Positions 12,166-24,421 of a stretch of DNA of 64,000 nt are shown here, one piece after another. Within the stretch, counting starts at the first letter, position 1; each line of letters begins with the position of its first letter. The stretch comes from Blastocladiella emersonii ATCC 22665 (taxonomy: Eukaryota; Blastocladiomycota; Blastocladiomycetes; Blastocladiales; Blastocladiaceae), in NCBI GenBank assembly GCA_025594325.1, contig JANHCV010000003.1:62001-126000 (forward strand), in the 5' to 3' direction. Made by a program: the position numbers and the translations under genes. The notes below the pieces were generated by a model. It saw only the letters and a program-made list of their open reading frames with translations. It made no database searches and had not been told where the DNA came from.

Positions 12166-14311
12166 TCAAGTCCAGGCGGGATGCGGTTGCGTGGCCTCTT
12201 CCATGAACTCGGCCATGTCAACGAGCCGTGGAGCAACACGGCGAAGCTCGTGAAGGAACCTTTCGACGGAGAACTCGGGACGCAGGCGCTGGAGCTGAAA
12301 GACATGGCCCAAGTCTCGCGCGCGGTTGATGTCGTCAAGGGCAGCTGTCGGCAGGAGCGTCCAGACGCCAATCGAGCTGTGTCGCTCGAAGAAGCTATCG
12401 GCTGCAAGCGTTGGATCTACGTTGAACAGCGCGTGAGCAACCATCCGGCGAGCCTGAGCGCTCGCGTGGTCGCAACTCCGTTGGCACGGATTGCGCTGCG
12501 TTTCGCTTTCGGCATGCCTGCTGATGCGAAGCCAGAAATATTCATCCATGTCACGCAAGAAACCCTGAAGAGCATCTGGCATGGATTCAAAGACCAGCGC
12601 GAGTGCGTCGCGGAACAGTCTCTGTGCGGCGAGGGGGCGTTTCAAGCAAATGTCAAGTTCCGGCATGCCGATCTTGAGCTGAGACTGGGCCGGCCATAAT
12701 ACCGAGTTGATCATGATCGTTAGGATCGTGCTTTGGAGGGAAAACCGCTGAATCGTGTCGACCGCACGGCTTCGGGTCGCGGAGTTTGTCATCGTGGCCA
12801 TGATCAGGTAAGCGAGCGTCGGGGTCGCAATGTAGCGAAGGTCGTTGCCCTGGAACTGGTCGTAGCGCGGTGCAAGCAGTGCAAGCAGGTGTACGGGGTC
12901 TAGTGTAAGATCTCCGACAAGTAGCGCGCGCATGACGTGTTTTGGATGCAGATGGATGGAAGCTTGAGCGAGGTCGGACAAGTCAAGGGCGGGTAGTGTA
13001 TCGGAAGCGAGCGCAAAATTAACGAGACGCTGCGCGGATGCGTGCTGTGGCTTCTCGCCCGGTTGGTAGTGAGTGATACTCGCACAAAAACCTAGGATTT
13101 CGATGCGTCAGCAAGAAACTCTTTCTGCGCTAAGAGCTTTCATACGAACCGTCAAGAATGAGCTGCTTCCACCGCTCTGGCGAGCGGTCACGGAGCTGTT
13201 GGATATACTCGATGTCAGCCCGCGTCACGTCGGTGGCAAGCGCGTAGCCCCACAGCTCGCGGTCCATGACGCCGCACGAGTCCAAGAGCTCAAGGTCTGC
13301 GACCGGAATGCGCTCAACAATCAGCTTCATCAAGTTCTTGCGAATGTCGTTGCCAACCGCCGAGTCGAGCAGCGGCGACTCCAAGGTGATTGCTTGCTTG
13401 GCGTGATCAGACAGCCGCTCAATGAGCGGACGGAAGCACTGCGGGCCCGATTCAACGGCAAATTCGACGTACCGTGCGCGGACAGGCGCCGGCGCGCGAG
13501 CATAGTCTGAAAGCGCGAGAGCAAGAACGTCCACGGTCCGGACATCAAACTCGGAGCTTTCGAGGGCGGCGGCGCGGAAATGGGCTGTGACCGTTTGCGC
13601 TGAGAACTCGGTACCCAAAATCTCGGCGACGCGGGCTTCGTTTGCCCGAAAGTCGCGGTCGTCAAGGAGGGACGCGAGGACACCATTGCTAGCAAATATG
13701 CATGCAAGGAAGGCGAGGAAGTCGGGCAGACTCACTGGGCCATGATACATATCGTTGTAGCTGAGCCACTCGAATCGCAACCCGGTCGACTGTTCGTTGG
13801 CGACCACGAGCCAATAGATAAGTTCAACATGCGAATTACCAAAGAGTCGAGGGTGAAGAGCCATGGCGCGACCCATGAGTCGGACCAGGAGGTCGCCACG
13901 GTCGAGCACCACGGCCTGGCATAGCAGTCTGGCGAACGTGATGAGCGCATGGCTCGAGGGGGTCTGTACCGCTCCAGTAACGAAACTAGCTAGACGTGTT
14001 CCGGCTTTGGAGGCGTCCTCGGAGGAGATGCGGCGAAGTAGCAGGGTTGAGAGGTGCGCGACGATAAGCTCGTGGGTCGGCTCGATGCTGTCCGCGGACC
14101 ACAGGATCGAAAAGAGGTCAAACTCGCTGGGGCCATCGGACGCTGAGAGATATCCGCAGGCCAAAGCGAAGGTCCAAGACCCATGCGTGCACCGGTCGCG
14201 CGCCGTCACAGCAAGGATCGAGGAAGTGGCAGGGACGGCGGGCCGCGGCGCCGCAAACTGCAGGACGCGGACGGCGAGCTCGACGGGCAAAGTTGCAAGA
14301 GGTGATTTCAT
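12166..14311 (-). CDS. F-box-like repeat protein, tandem copy A
   Basis: Two exons, 14311-13150 and 13091-12166, joined across a 58-nt intron (donor GTTCGT, branch-like GCTGACG, acceptor CTAG); the product is 695 residues. The intron is supported because the paralogue at 15086-17304 has one at the same codon in the same phase (both read LDG-F across the junction). The N-terminus has an F-box-like helix, LPVELAVRVLQFAAPR (residues about 9-24). The rest is helical, repeat-like sequence with no assigned domain, including LLRRISSEDA, SPLLDSAVGNDIRK and LLDSCGVMDRELWGYALAT. F-box proteins recruit substrates to SCF ubiquitin ligases; whether this one does is inference from a weak motif. An upstream in-frame codon at 14377 exists but the ATG at 14309-14311 matches the paralogue better. 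Confidence 0.75.
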
Positions 14312-15085
14312 GGGCTCCGTTATGGTAAATACGTTCCACGGAGAGGGGAAACGAAAACGGTCAGCGGCAGCTTGCAAAGCCAGCGGCGAGCCGCATCAGC
14401 TGACGCGCACGTCACCTCTCGCAGTGCGCGCTGCGCCACACCAGTTGGCCAATCTCTGCCTTCATTTTCACTTCCAACCTAGATCCGCCCGCTTTGATTG
14501 CGAGGAAACTTCCTACCATCGTTTTCGTTTCGAGGCCTGACCTCACATGGCGAAGTGCGTGCGTTTGACCCGGCCGTAGGCAAACAGTTCGCCACGGGCA
14601 CCGTCGCCGCGTTACGCAATGGGATGTCGGCCGTGCCCTTACAGCGAAATGCCTAGGCGACCTGACTGGATGGGCGGCTAACGGTACCACTAGATTGTTC
14701 AACACAGCGAGTCTGCGGCAGATGGAGCGCTGCGAGTACGCCCCATGTGGCCCGAATCGATCTGCTTACTACGCCCAAGCTGTATACCCGAGAAATGCAG
14801 CTCGGTGGCCGGTGTACGCGCCCGAGGTACGGGTCATCCGTCCGCGCATCGCGGCGGACCACCGACCCTTGACACCTCGTACGCTAGGACTCTCACGCGC
14901 TCGCTGTTTCGCATGAACTGTTCGATAATGGCGCCGAATCGCCGCGGCCCGACGTAGCGTGCACAAACGCGGCGCTCAAGATGGTCAGCAACCTGCTGCC
15001 GCTGATGCTACGTTGAGCGCGCGTTGAAAAAAAAAATATATTATTACTAAGATATTGGAAACGCGTGGTCTGCTCGGAGCAAGTC
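14312..15085. other. Intergenic region between tandem paralogues
   Basis: No gene seen. At 15024-15055 there is an A/T-rich run (a poly-A tract followed by TATATTATTACTAAGATATT). It lies just beyond the stop of copy B on its transcribed strand and is a plausible 3'-end-formation region. Confidence 0.5.
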
Positions 15086-17304
15086 TCAGGACAGGAACGA
15101 GAATGAGAGCGGAGGCCGCGCCAGCTCCTCGGTGAACTCGCGCGACTCGACCAACTGCGGAGCGACTCGGCGCACATAATCCACGGCCACATCCAGGGCG
15201 ACCCCGGTCTTTCTGACTTGAGCAAGGACAATGCGCGCCAAGTCCCGCGGGCGGGCCACGTTATTCAAGGCATTCTCGGCCAAGAGCCGCCATACCGTGT
15301 GCGGAATGCGAGTCGCGATACTGGTCGCCTCCTGCAGCAGGCGGTTGAACGCGACGGTTGGGCCCTGTTCGAGCGTGGCTTGAGCGAACAGCTGTGAGGT
15401 CGCAAGGTAGTCGCGGGAGCACTCGTGCGAAGCCTCGCATGAGGTTGCTGCGAAATTGCAAAGAGAGTGCCACGAGTACGAAGCGGTGCTAAGTGCAAAC
15501 TGGTTTGTCGCGCCTGGAAGCTTTTGGAAAATGAGCGTGAGTGCTTCACGGAACGGCTGCTGCGCAGCAAGGGGACAGTCAAGGCAGATGTCGAGACCAA
15601 AAAGGCGGTCCTTGAGCGGCCAAATCGTAGGCCGAATAACCTGCTTGAACATAACGTGAGGGACGAGCGTTCGAAAGAACGACTGCCGAATCGTGCCAAG
15701 CGCCTGGCTGCAGGTCGCGGGGTTCGCAAACACAGCAACCAGCAGACTAGCGGGGACGTGATCTAACAAAGCTTGCAAGTCGGCATCTTCAACGCAATCG
15801 CATACCACGGCAAGGAGCGATAAAAGTTGCATCGGATCTGCTTCGAGGGTTTCCCCAAACAGCGTGCTAACCAGCGTGCTAACCAGCGTGCTGACCAAAG
15901 AAGCTGGTCCGATCTGGATCGATGCTCGGACAAAGTCGCAAGTGTCAAGACCGCTTGCGGCATAGGTCTTTAGCGCAAAGTGAAGGACGCGCTGCGGATT
16001 CAATCGATCGGCCTTATTGCCAACCGTTTGGTCGCGGAAACATTTGCTGAAACCTACATGTTGCTTTACATGTCAGTCACGGGACGAGCCACGGCCTGGA
16101 ACTTGCGTGTACCATCGAGCAGAAGCTGCGTCCAATGATCGGAGAACCGGGAGCGAAGAGCATCAATCATGGTCTCGTTTTCCGTTGATACAGCAGTGGC
16201 GAGGGCGGAGGGCCACAACTTGTCGTTCATCAGGCCACACGAGTCGAGAAGCGTGAGGTCTGAGAAGGTGAGACGCCTGCAAATCCACATGCCCACAATT
16301 TTCTGAATGCGCTCGCCCTTGTCAGGATCCAGTAAGGGCGAATCAAGCGTGAGCTGAGCTTTGAGGTTATCAGCCAGCTGCCCGAAGAGTGGACGAAAGC
16401 AGCGCGGTCCTTTCTCCAAGGCGAGATCAATGTAACGGGCGCGGACAGAGGGTTCCATGTCGAGGCCTCGTGACAGCGCAAAGGCAAGGACCTCGACGAT
16501 TCGTCCGGTTAAATTTGGAGTTGAATTTGCGATCGCGCGTAGCTTGTGCGTGAGCACCTGGGCGCCCAAGTGCCGGTTTAAGATTGCGTGCACAATTTCT
16601 TCATTTGCTGGGTACCCATCATCGTCCAAAAGTGACTGGAGCAGGCCGATGTGACAGGAGGCGCAGGCTACGAAGCAAAGAAACTGGGGGAAGGTCGTGG
16701 TGTATCGGTCCAAGATGCCGAGGTCGTCGATTTGTACCCCGCCAGTCTTGGCCGCGCTGAGAAGGAGCCAGGATTCCATGAAAGTGCGCTGCTGGAGGAG
16801 CTGCGGTTTGACAGACATGACGCGGTCGATGAGCCGCATCAGGTGGTCCTTGCAGCCAAGCTCGACGGCATCGATGAGCAGCTGGTAAACGGCAACGATT
16901 GCGCGGCTCGATTGCGTACAGGTGTCACGACCGCCATGAGCTGACAGTGCACGCTCGAGCGAAGCAAGATGCAACTCATCCTCTGAGACTTGGCGTAAGA
17001 GAACGTTCGCAGTGATCAAGTGGATTGTTTCGCAGACTGACTCGGTCATGTCCAGCGAGGACAGAAAGTCGCACAGGTCGAAGCCGCCGGGACGGTTTGC
17101 GGCGGCGAGATAACGCGTGACCAGACTGAGCGACCAAGACACCAGAGTGTACCGCTCACGCACACACGCAACAAGGAACGTCGATGCGGCGGCGGTGGCG
17201 CGCCGCGGCGCTGCAAACTGCGTGACGCGCGTGACGACCTCAGCGGGTAAAATCGCAAGACTCGATTGCGGATGATCCATTGCATGTTGTGCGGGCGCTT
17301 CCAT
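15086..17304 (-). CDS. F-box-like repeat protein, tandem copy B
   Basis: Two exons, 17304-16113 and 16053-15086, with a 59-nt intron (donor GTACAC, branch-like ACTGACA, acceptor TGTAG); the product is 719 residues. It is collinear with copy A: F-box-like LPAEVVTRVTQFAAPR near residue 18, SPLLDPDKGERIQK, LLDSCGLMNDKLWPSALAT, then in exon 2 NPQRVLHFALKTYAASGLD, CLDCPLAAQQPFREALTLIF and YVRRVAPQLVE. A short in-frame tandem repeat, VSTL three times (12-bp units at about 15848-15883), is absent from copy A. The two genes have the same orientation and lie 774 bp apart, so tandem duplication is the simple explanation. Sequence divergence is high, so the duplication is old. Confidence 0.75.
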
Positions 17305-17369
17305 GGCGTTTTAGGCGGTACATTAGCGGTCGATGGGGAGCGAGAGAGAGACGCGGAGAGGTGTTCAGC

Positions 17370-18787
17370 CAGGGGGGCTAAGTGGGGGTGAGCAGGCTAG
17401 CCAAACCGTTGTCCCCGACCTCTGCTGCAGGTCACACGTGAGCTGACCCGCTCGCTGTGCTCCAGCAGCTCGGGTCACTCTGCCTCGTGGCGGCACGGGC
17501 CTTTCACCTCACCCACGTGTCCCCCAGCGCCCCCACCCTTCAGTTGTCGATCGCTCGCACTCTTTCTCTCTGAAATACGTTCGCCCTAACACGTTGATCA
17601 TCTCGTGGAACTCACGTCCCGCTACGGCTCCACCCCGCCGACCAGACGCCGCGCGGCCACCAGCTGTCCGCCGACCTCGCCGCCCCCGCTCTCGCGCAGC
17701 CTTCTCCGCTCGATCTTGAACTCGTCGCCCTCCCCACTCGCACCTACCGACGTGCAGGCGGGGCTCGCGGCCCTGCTGGTGCCCGTCCTCGCTACAGACC
17801 TGCCCCCACCCTCCCTGCTGCCCTCGCCGACTCTGCCCCGCTCCTTGGCCTTCGCCCCTGATCCGCTCGCCGCTCAGCTCGCCGTTCGCCGTTCGCCGTT
17901 CGATCGCACGCCTGAGCGCGCAGCCGCTACTTGCATCGTCAGCCGGCACTTGGGGCTCTTGAACTTGTGAGCCTCGTCGCGCGCCGAGTCGTCCGACCCT
18001 CGCGCATGCACCGACCTGACCGCCACCCTCGTCTCTTCGCTCCCCTCGCGTCTCTCCCTCCCCGACTCCGCTCCCTCCACGTCGGCTTGCGCCTTAGAGC
18101 GCTCGCGAACCTCTTCGCGGTGGCCGTCGGACGCTGCTGCGCGGCGTTTGCTGGCGACGGTCGTGGCCATGATCAACCGCCTCGTCCGTCTCGCTCGCGA
18201 CGCTCCACACCTCATCCTCGCTCCAACTCGCGGTAGCCGCTTACATTTCTCCTCGGTTCGTTCCCTGCCGATCTCAACTCGCAACATTGCTTGTCCGGAT
18301 CGCTGCCGCGACAACTTGTGTAGCAAGTCCAAGTCGCTGCCCGCCCTTCATGCCCCCTTCGCGTGCTGCTACCCTTCGGGCCCGCTACCCACCAACGCTA
18401 TGGATGCCTCCGCGCCGCGTGCGTCGCGATCAGCACGGCTCCAGGCCCACCTCGTGCGCGCCCTTCCGCGGCGAGTCGCATCACGGCCCGCTGCCTCGTT
18501 CGCGACTTGCATCCACGCTCACGCCCCGCACGGCCCACGAAACTCGGATCTGAGTTGCTGCTTTATGTGAGCGCGAGTATGGCCAACCTGAGGCCCAACC
18601 GCAAGCGGATCGGACGACCATGATTAACGCAATATAGGTGTGAGACACTTTGATAAATCGTGGGCGGTGAGTTGACACGAAACGATTGGCTCCCCGACGA
18701 GGTGGACCGGCCGGCTCACGTGTGACCTGCAGCAGAGGTCGGGGACAACGGTTTGGCTAGCCTGCTCACCCCCACTTAGCCCCCCTG
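17370..18787. mobile_element. Non-autonomous DNA transposon-like element with 74-bp perfect TIRs
   Basis: Positions 17370-17443 and 18714-18787 are exact inverted copies of each other (74 bp), starting CAGGGGGGCTAAGTGGGGG and ending at GTGAGC. The element is 1418 bp. The flanks read GTTCAGC (17363-17369) and GTTCGGC (18788-18794), a 6-of-7 match that could be an aged 7-8-bp target duplication. TIRs starting CAGGG with 8-bp duplications are typical of hAT elements, so hAT-like is my inference. The interior has no reading frame resembling a transposase and is GC-rich, so it would be non-autonomous. A GTGAGACACTTT motif lies inside the right end (18641-18652). Confidence 0.8.
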
Positions 18788-21700
18788 GTTCGGCGGAGCT
18801 GGTCAAAATCGGTCAGGTGAGCTCCGCTGAGTGGCGCAACGCGTCGGTGCTTTTCGGTTGTCCCGCGCGCCACCTCGGTGCTTCCTATCTTTGCTCCAAG
18901 GGGCTTCGGTGGCCCTCTTTCGGACGCGCTGATACGCTATAGAAGTCGATGGTCGCTTGCTGGCGGATCGTCGCTGGTTGGTGACGTTCTGCAGGCTCGG
19001 CTCAGCACGGCGGCACCCAGTGCGTCACACAACGCGTCGCTCAAGGAGGGCTGTGTGTGAGTCGCCGAGGATGCGATTGAGTTCGAGTTTGGTGAGAGGA
19101 CACACGGGAATCGAGGGGCGTCAGGGACAAAATACTAGCAACATATTCTCCCAGCTGAGCCAGTTGCCCCGCCCCGAGGGCCAGGGATCATGAAGTAGCG
19201 ATACACTGCTCCGCGCGTCCACGGAGAGAGTATCTAAAGCGCAGGTACCCTTGATACGTACCACGAGGGGTACCCTGAGGCGCACCCACGCGCTCCGCGC
19301 GGATCCCTCTAGCGGGTACGTCACCCGGTCATCGAGGAGGACCGCGCGAGGCAGGGTACGCACCGAAACTGAGACCCTGCACGTTTATGCGAAGTGAGAA
19401 GAGGGAGGAGGTGCAATACTCCAAGGGAAAACGTGCGCGGCACGAAACCCCCACCACCGTCCGCTGAGACCCCGCCAAGGCAGCTTATTTCCTTCACTGC
19501 CAAGGCTGCTCCGGCTCGACACCCCCGAGCGGACGATGGAGGCGATATCGCGACCCGCCGGGAATGAAGAGCTCACGGAAACAACAAGTGGTGGATTCGC
19601 TAGGCTCGCAGCAGGAGGCCACACTCCTTTGGTGTGGCCGCCGCATCGGACGACGTGGACCCCACCCGTACACGTTCGTCGGCGTCAGAGTGCGACAAGG
19701 GCCCTGCCCAGGTCGTGCCGAGAGACGGGTACGGGCAGCGCCGCAGCTGGTAGTGGTGTGCGGGCGGACCGAGGGGTCGGGTCTCGGTTCATGGGGGTAA
19801 TGCCATTGCATGGAGTGTGGGGATGAGTTGAGCGATCGAGTAGTAGGGTTGGGTAGGTGGGTTGACAAGCAAGCGGTCGAGAGGAGAGCGAGGAAGCGGG
19901 CCGGTTTTATACGCGTCGGGCTACTGCACGGCAAAGATGTCGGCGGCCGCGGACACACGAGCAACGCACCCGTCGGGTCCGTTCGACGAATAAATAAAAA
20001 TGCGCGTCTCCCGTAAAAAGTCTTGGCGCGCTCGGTGCAACATTCGAGAAGGGGGACGGCAAGCGCGACGCGTCCGACGCGCGTGGAACAAGCAAGGTGG
20101 GTGACCGCGGTGCGCCACGGGCATCGAGGCAGGAGATAGTGGCCAGACTCGGTGCAACGGGATATTTCGGCGGCAACCGTGCCGAGGACACGAGAAACGA
20201 TCCCCTGCATCGCGCCTCCGTAGTGATGGACGAGGGCCACGGCAGCCTGACGCGGAGCACGACGGCGGAAAACAACGGAGAATCCTCGCTCGACGCCGCG
20301 TGCGATGCGGCAAGTGGGATACGGGTGCCGTTTGGGGATGCTCGAGAGGGAGACGAGGCGGCGGGGTGCGAAGAAAAGACGCGCCGCGCGGTGGCGGAGA
20401 TGCGCGACGCGTCTCTCACCGCGGTCGCGTGATGTGAGACACTTTCGACGTGACCGTCCCCCTGAAGATCCTCTCCCAGCGACCGCTCAACTCTCGCGAG
20501 AGGCGTTCCGCGTGGTCGAGTGGCTGCATGTTGAGGATCTCGCGCGAGTGGCTCCGCGCACGCGACTCGGCGAGCACCGACTGTGTCGAGCGCCGTGAGA
20601 GCGATCGGGACGCTCAATGTAGCGGAAAGCGGCTGAGGGAAGCGCTGGAGCAAGAGTTCGCGAGGATGAAGCGAGGGCTCGGAGCGGCGGCGGGAGCGGC
20701 GGCATCGCAGAGGCGCGCGGGAGCGACTCAGCCCAGTAGGACGGCCGGGAAGGTCGGTAAGATACATTGCAGCGAGTGAGGTGGCCACGAGAAGCCGTCG
20801 AGGGAGCAAAGAAGGCAGGTTCAGTGCGAGGCGGCCCAACCTAGTCGGCGTCGCTGGTGGCGAGCGAGCGAGCAAGCGAGCCCACCCACCCGTCCCACGT
20901 GAAGCTGCAACGCGACGCGTTCCGGCGCGTTTCCCGTGACGTTGCTCTTCGTCCCACTTGCGACAAGGCGCATCGCGCGCGTCTCCGGGTCGCCCCGTCA
21001 GGGGTCGTCGGTGCGCGGCCCAAGTTTAAAGGTCGGGAACCCGGCGACGGGCCACGCCGCGCGCTCGCAGCTGCCGCGACGGGAGGATGGCTGCTCGCTC
21101 TCAAGCAGTCGCACTCGCGGATGGATGGGATCGTGAGAGTTGAAGATGAAGCTACCTCGTAGATGATAAGGTTGCGAAACTAGGATGTAGAGGCCATGTG
21201 GATGGATGAAGGCCACCTCGCGAGCGTGTGGCAGGCCAAGCAGGGACTGCGCTCGAGGCGCCACAGCGGTAGTATCCTCTTAAAACCTGCTCGACGTTTG
21301 TCTGGGTCTCTCTCTCGGCCCAGCAGCGCGGCGCAGCAGCTCAACAGCGAGTCTGGAGCGTCTGGAGCGGGCGACCGCTGTCATGGAGCACTCGCCGCAG
21401 GGCGCCGCAGGGCGCCGCGGGACGCATGCACCGGCCCAAGGTGCGGTGCGGGTCGGCCGCAGCGCGTTGCAGGCACTTTCGAGTGCGATTACGAGTCGCT
21501 TTGGGTGCTGCCGAGAGGAGCGGCGACGCCCGATCGCGCCAGAAGCAGCCTAGGCGACCATGGGAACGCGGGGGAGGCTCGGCGCCGACGTGCCGGTCGC
21601 GTGCGTGGCGGCGCCGGAGCTCCTCTCCACCTCTCCTCCTCGTCGCCTGCTCCCGCGGCCATGGTACGTGACGCCGGGTTGATCGCACCACAGTGGGATG

Positions 21701-22074
21701 GCATGGGACCGCATCATCGGCTGTATCTGGTAGACTCGATGGACGCGATGCCGTGGGACACGGGGCGCGAGACACACGCGGCAGTCGCGTGATTCCTCGA
21801 CGCGTCTCCCCTGTCTCGCACCGCGGCCACGCGCGGCTGTCTCCACTCGGCTCCCCCGCCCGTCACGCGGCCCGCGACGCGTCGCCGGTGCACTGTTGCT
21901 GTTCGCGCGCGCGGCACTCGCGCCCGTCCCCGTCCGCGGCCGGCCCCTCAAAAGCGCGCCCGTCCCCGCGAGCCGGTCGCTTCTCTCCTCATGCTATCCA
22001 CGCTCTGTAGCAGACCCCATACCCCATACCCGCCACGCATCCGAACGCCCACCGCGACCACGACTACCACCACC
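18788..22074. other. Gene-poor region
   Basis: No gene I can support. On the minus strand a TATAAAAC box at about 19905-19912 lies about 95 bp before an ATG-CAA at 19812-19814 (also the start of a TTGCATGGAG site on the plus strand). The frame it opens is proline/arginine-rich and unlike any family. ACGCGTCTC motifs occur at 20407 and 21800, and a GTGAGACACTTT motif at 20434. The last 200 bp would hold the promoter of the gene at 22075. Confidence 0.45.
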
Positions 22075-24421
22075 ATGGACCCGATCGCCTTCATCCTGGC
22101 CCTCGGCCTCGCGCTCATGGCCCTCTTCTCGACCATGCAGGGCGCCGCCGCCTTCGCCATCCCCGCCGTGTCCGCCACCCCCGCTGCTGCCGCGCCCGTG
22201 TGCGCGTACCCGTCGGCCCTCTACCTCATCGCCGAGGTGTGCCCCCGCTCATCTGCCTCGCTCGTCCCCTCGGACTCGACTACCTCCACTACTACTATCG
22301 GCAACGCCATCTTCGACTTCATCGCGACCAAGTTCGACTTCAACCTGTACCCCGCCGACTCGATCGACGGCACCTACGACAACTCGGCCGACTTCTCCGA
22401 GATCCGCAAGAGCTGCGGCTTCGCGACCTTCCCCAAGGCCTCGTTTGGTGCGTCTCTCCCCGCTTCTCCCTCCTCGCCGTCGTGTCGCTCGCGGGTAGTC
22501 CCAGCGTGTGCCGCGCGACGCGTCGCTCAAAGATCGGGAGACGCGCCACGTGGGCCCGCTCGCGCGCTTCCTCCCCTCCCTTTGCCGCCGCCCCGCTCTC
22601 GTGCTCCCTCCCGATCGCCATGAAACTCACACTCCACGCCCATGTATCGCAGACTACTTCGCGCAACATGTGCGCACCGCTACCTCGACGGCCGCGGCCG
22701 CCGTGACCGCGGTCTCGTCCTACGACTTTTTCGGCGCGACCTCGCTCGCCAACCTCGACTTCACCGACTTCCACACCGACCACTTCACCATCATCTCGTC
22801 CTGCGGCCCGCTCGCCCCAGGCACCGACTCCAACTACCTCTACATCCCGTGCGCGACGCGCGCCAGCCCCATGGGCATCGACTTTGCCAAGAACCAGACG
22901 CTGCCGGTCGCCCTCGAGGTCACGGCTACTGCAGCCGCGCCTCGGGTAGCTACACCCGCACCCGTCTGCATCATCCTGGGCGGTGGCAAGCTATGCAGCC
23001 CCGCCCTCCCCGTCGCGACGACGCTGACCGCCGGCCACGCCGCGGCCGTCCTGTCCGACCTGTACTCGGGCCTCAAGGAGCCGACTCTCGGGCTCACCGA
23101 GGCCCTCACCCTCCTGTTCGACTACTCGTACCTCCGCGCTCTTCCCTCCATTGTTGTAATCCCCAGCACCCTCCTCCCTGCCGACTTTGCCAACCTGACT
23201 ACCGCCGGCCTCGTTGCCGTGACTCGACTCGACTACCTCATTACCATCGTTGCCCTGACCATCGTCTTTGGCTTCGTCACCTCGCTCGCGCTGCGCCACG
23301 CGCGGCCCACCTCCAAGATCGACTCGGGCATCCACGACGGCCACGACGCGTACGACTCGACCGGCGATTCGGACGCCGAGACCCTCGTCGACGCGTGCCC
23401 CAACCACTCCAACAACCTCAAGTCGGACCTCGAGACCGACTGGACCGACGGCGACGACGACGTGACCGTGTCGGGCAGCAGGACTACCACCATGTCCGAC
23501 TTGACCTGCACCAGCTCGCCCGCCTCGGTCCTCGCGCAGTCGGTCCTCGACCTCGACAACATCAAGTCGGTGACCGTGACCGAGTCCGAGATCCTGGGCC
23601 AGATCACGACCAAGACCGATATCCCCGCGCGCGACATCGCCTCGCGCCCCGGCACCCCGACTGGTTCCGCCGCCGACGCGGACCTCGCGCAGTCGATCGG
23701 CTCGGTGACGTCGACGCCCATCCTGTGCAAGAACATCAACAACACCAAGTCGACGGCGGCGGCGCTCGACGACGCCGAGGTCGCGCTGGCGACGGATCTC
23801 ACGATCCCCGCGAGCGACATCGCCTCGCGCCCCACCACCCCGACGGTCGGTCTCGAGATCGACGCGTCCATGGCCACGTCCAAGACCCTGTCCAACGGCT
23901 ACGAGAGCGGCTACGAGACCGACGCCTCGTGCTCCGACGTCGACGAGGACCGGTTCGGCTTCGAGACCCGCGGCACCGCCTCGATCGACCGGCTGTCGTG
24001 CTCCGCCCTCTACTTCAACGGCACCTTCATGCCGCCCTCGGTCGACGCCCACGTGTTTGCGCCCGCCCTCGCCCTCGCCGAGCCGCTGGCGCCCGCGCCC
24101 GCGCACAAGGCCGCGCTCGCCCCGCCGGCCCGCGCCATTAAGAAGACCAAGAAGAAGTCGGCGGCCGCCAAGAAGCCCGCCGCTGCTGCCGCCGCCACCG
24201 CGTACGCGTCCCCGTCGTCGTCCGACTCGGACCTGGTCGCCGCCGACTACGTCTCCATCAACTCGGCCGACGTCGTCGACGAAATGGACCGCGACGAGTA
24301 CGTCAAGGTCGACGTGCGCAACTCGATCCCCACGCCCCCGCCGACCGACTCGGAGCTCGACGGCGAGTACGAGAAGGTCGAGACGGCTGAGGTCGTCAAC
24401 CAGATGGACTGCGACGAGTAA
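22075..24421 (+). CDS. Type I membrane protein with acidic repeat-bearing tail
   Basis: Two exons, 22075-22447 and 22653-24421, joined by a 205-nt intron (donor GTGCGT, acceptor CGCAG), giving 713 residues. The ATG follows ACCACCACC. Residues 1-27 form a signal peptide (MDPIAFILALGLALMALFST). The luminal/extracellular part (to about residue 315) has paired cysteines and Thr/Ala-rich stretches. One membrane span lies near residues 318-340 (LITIVALTIVFGFVTSLAL) followed by RHARP, so the tail is probably cytosolic. The tail is Asp/Ser/Thr-rich and repeats the motif IPAxDIASRPxTPT (about 23624-23662 and 23806-23844) and an EMDRDEYVKVD / QMDCDE acidic ending. SRPxTPT looks like a proline-directed phosphorylation site (inference). 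I do not recognise the family. Confidence 0.75.

Noticed and set aside
19494-20240. Minus-strand frame downstream of a TATAAAAC box at 19.9 kb
   Set aside because: The TATA box and ATG spacing are suggestive, but the peptide is Pro/Arg-rich with no family resemblance, so I do not call a gene.
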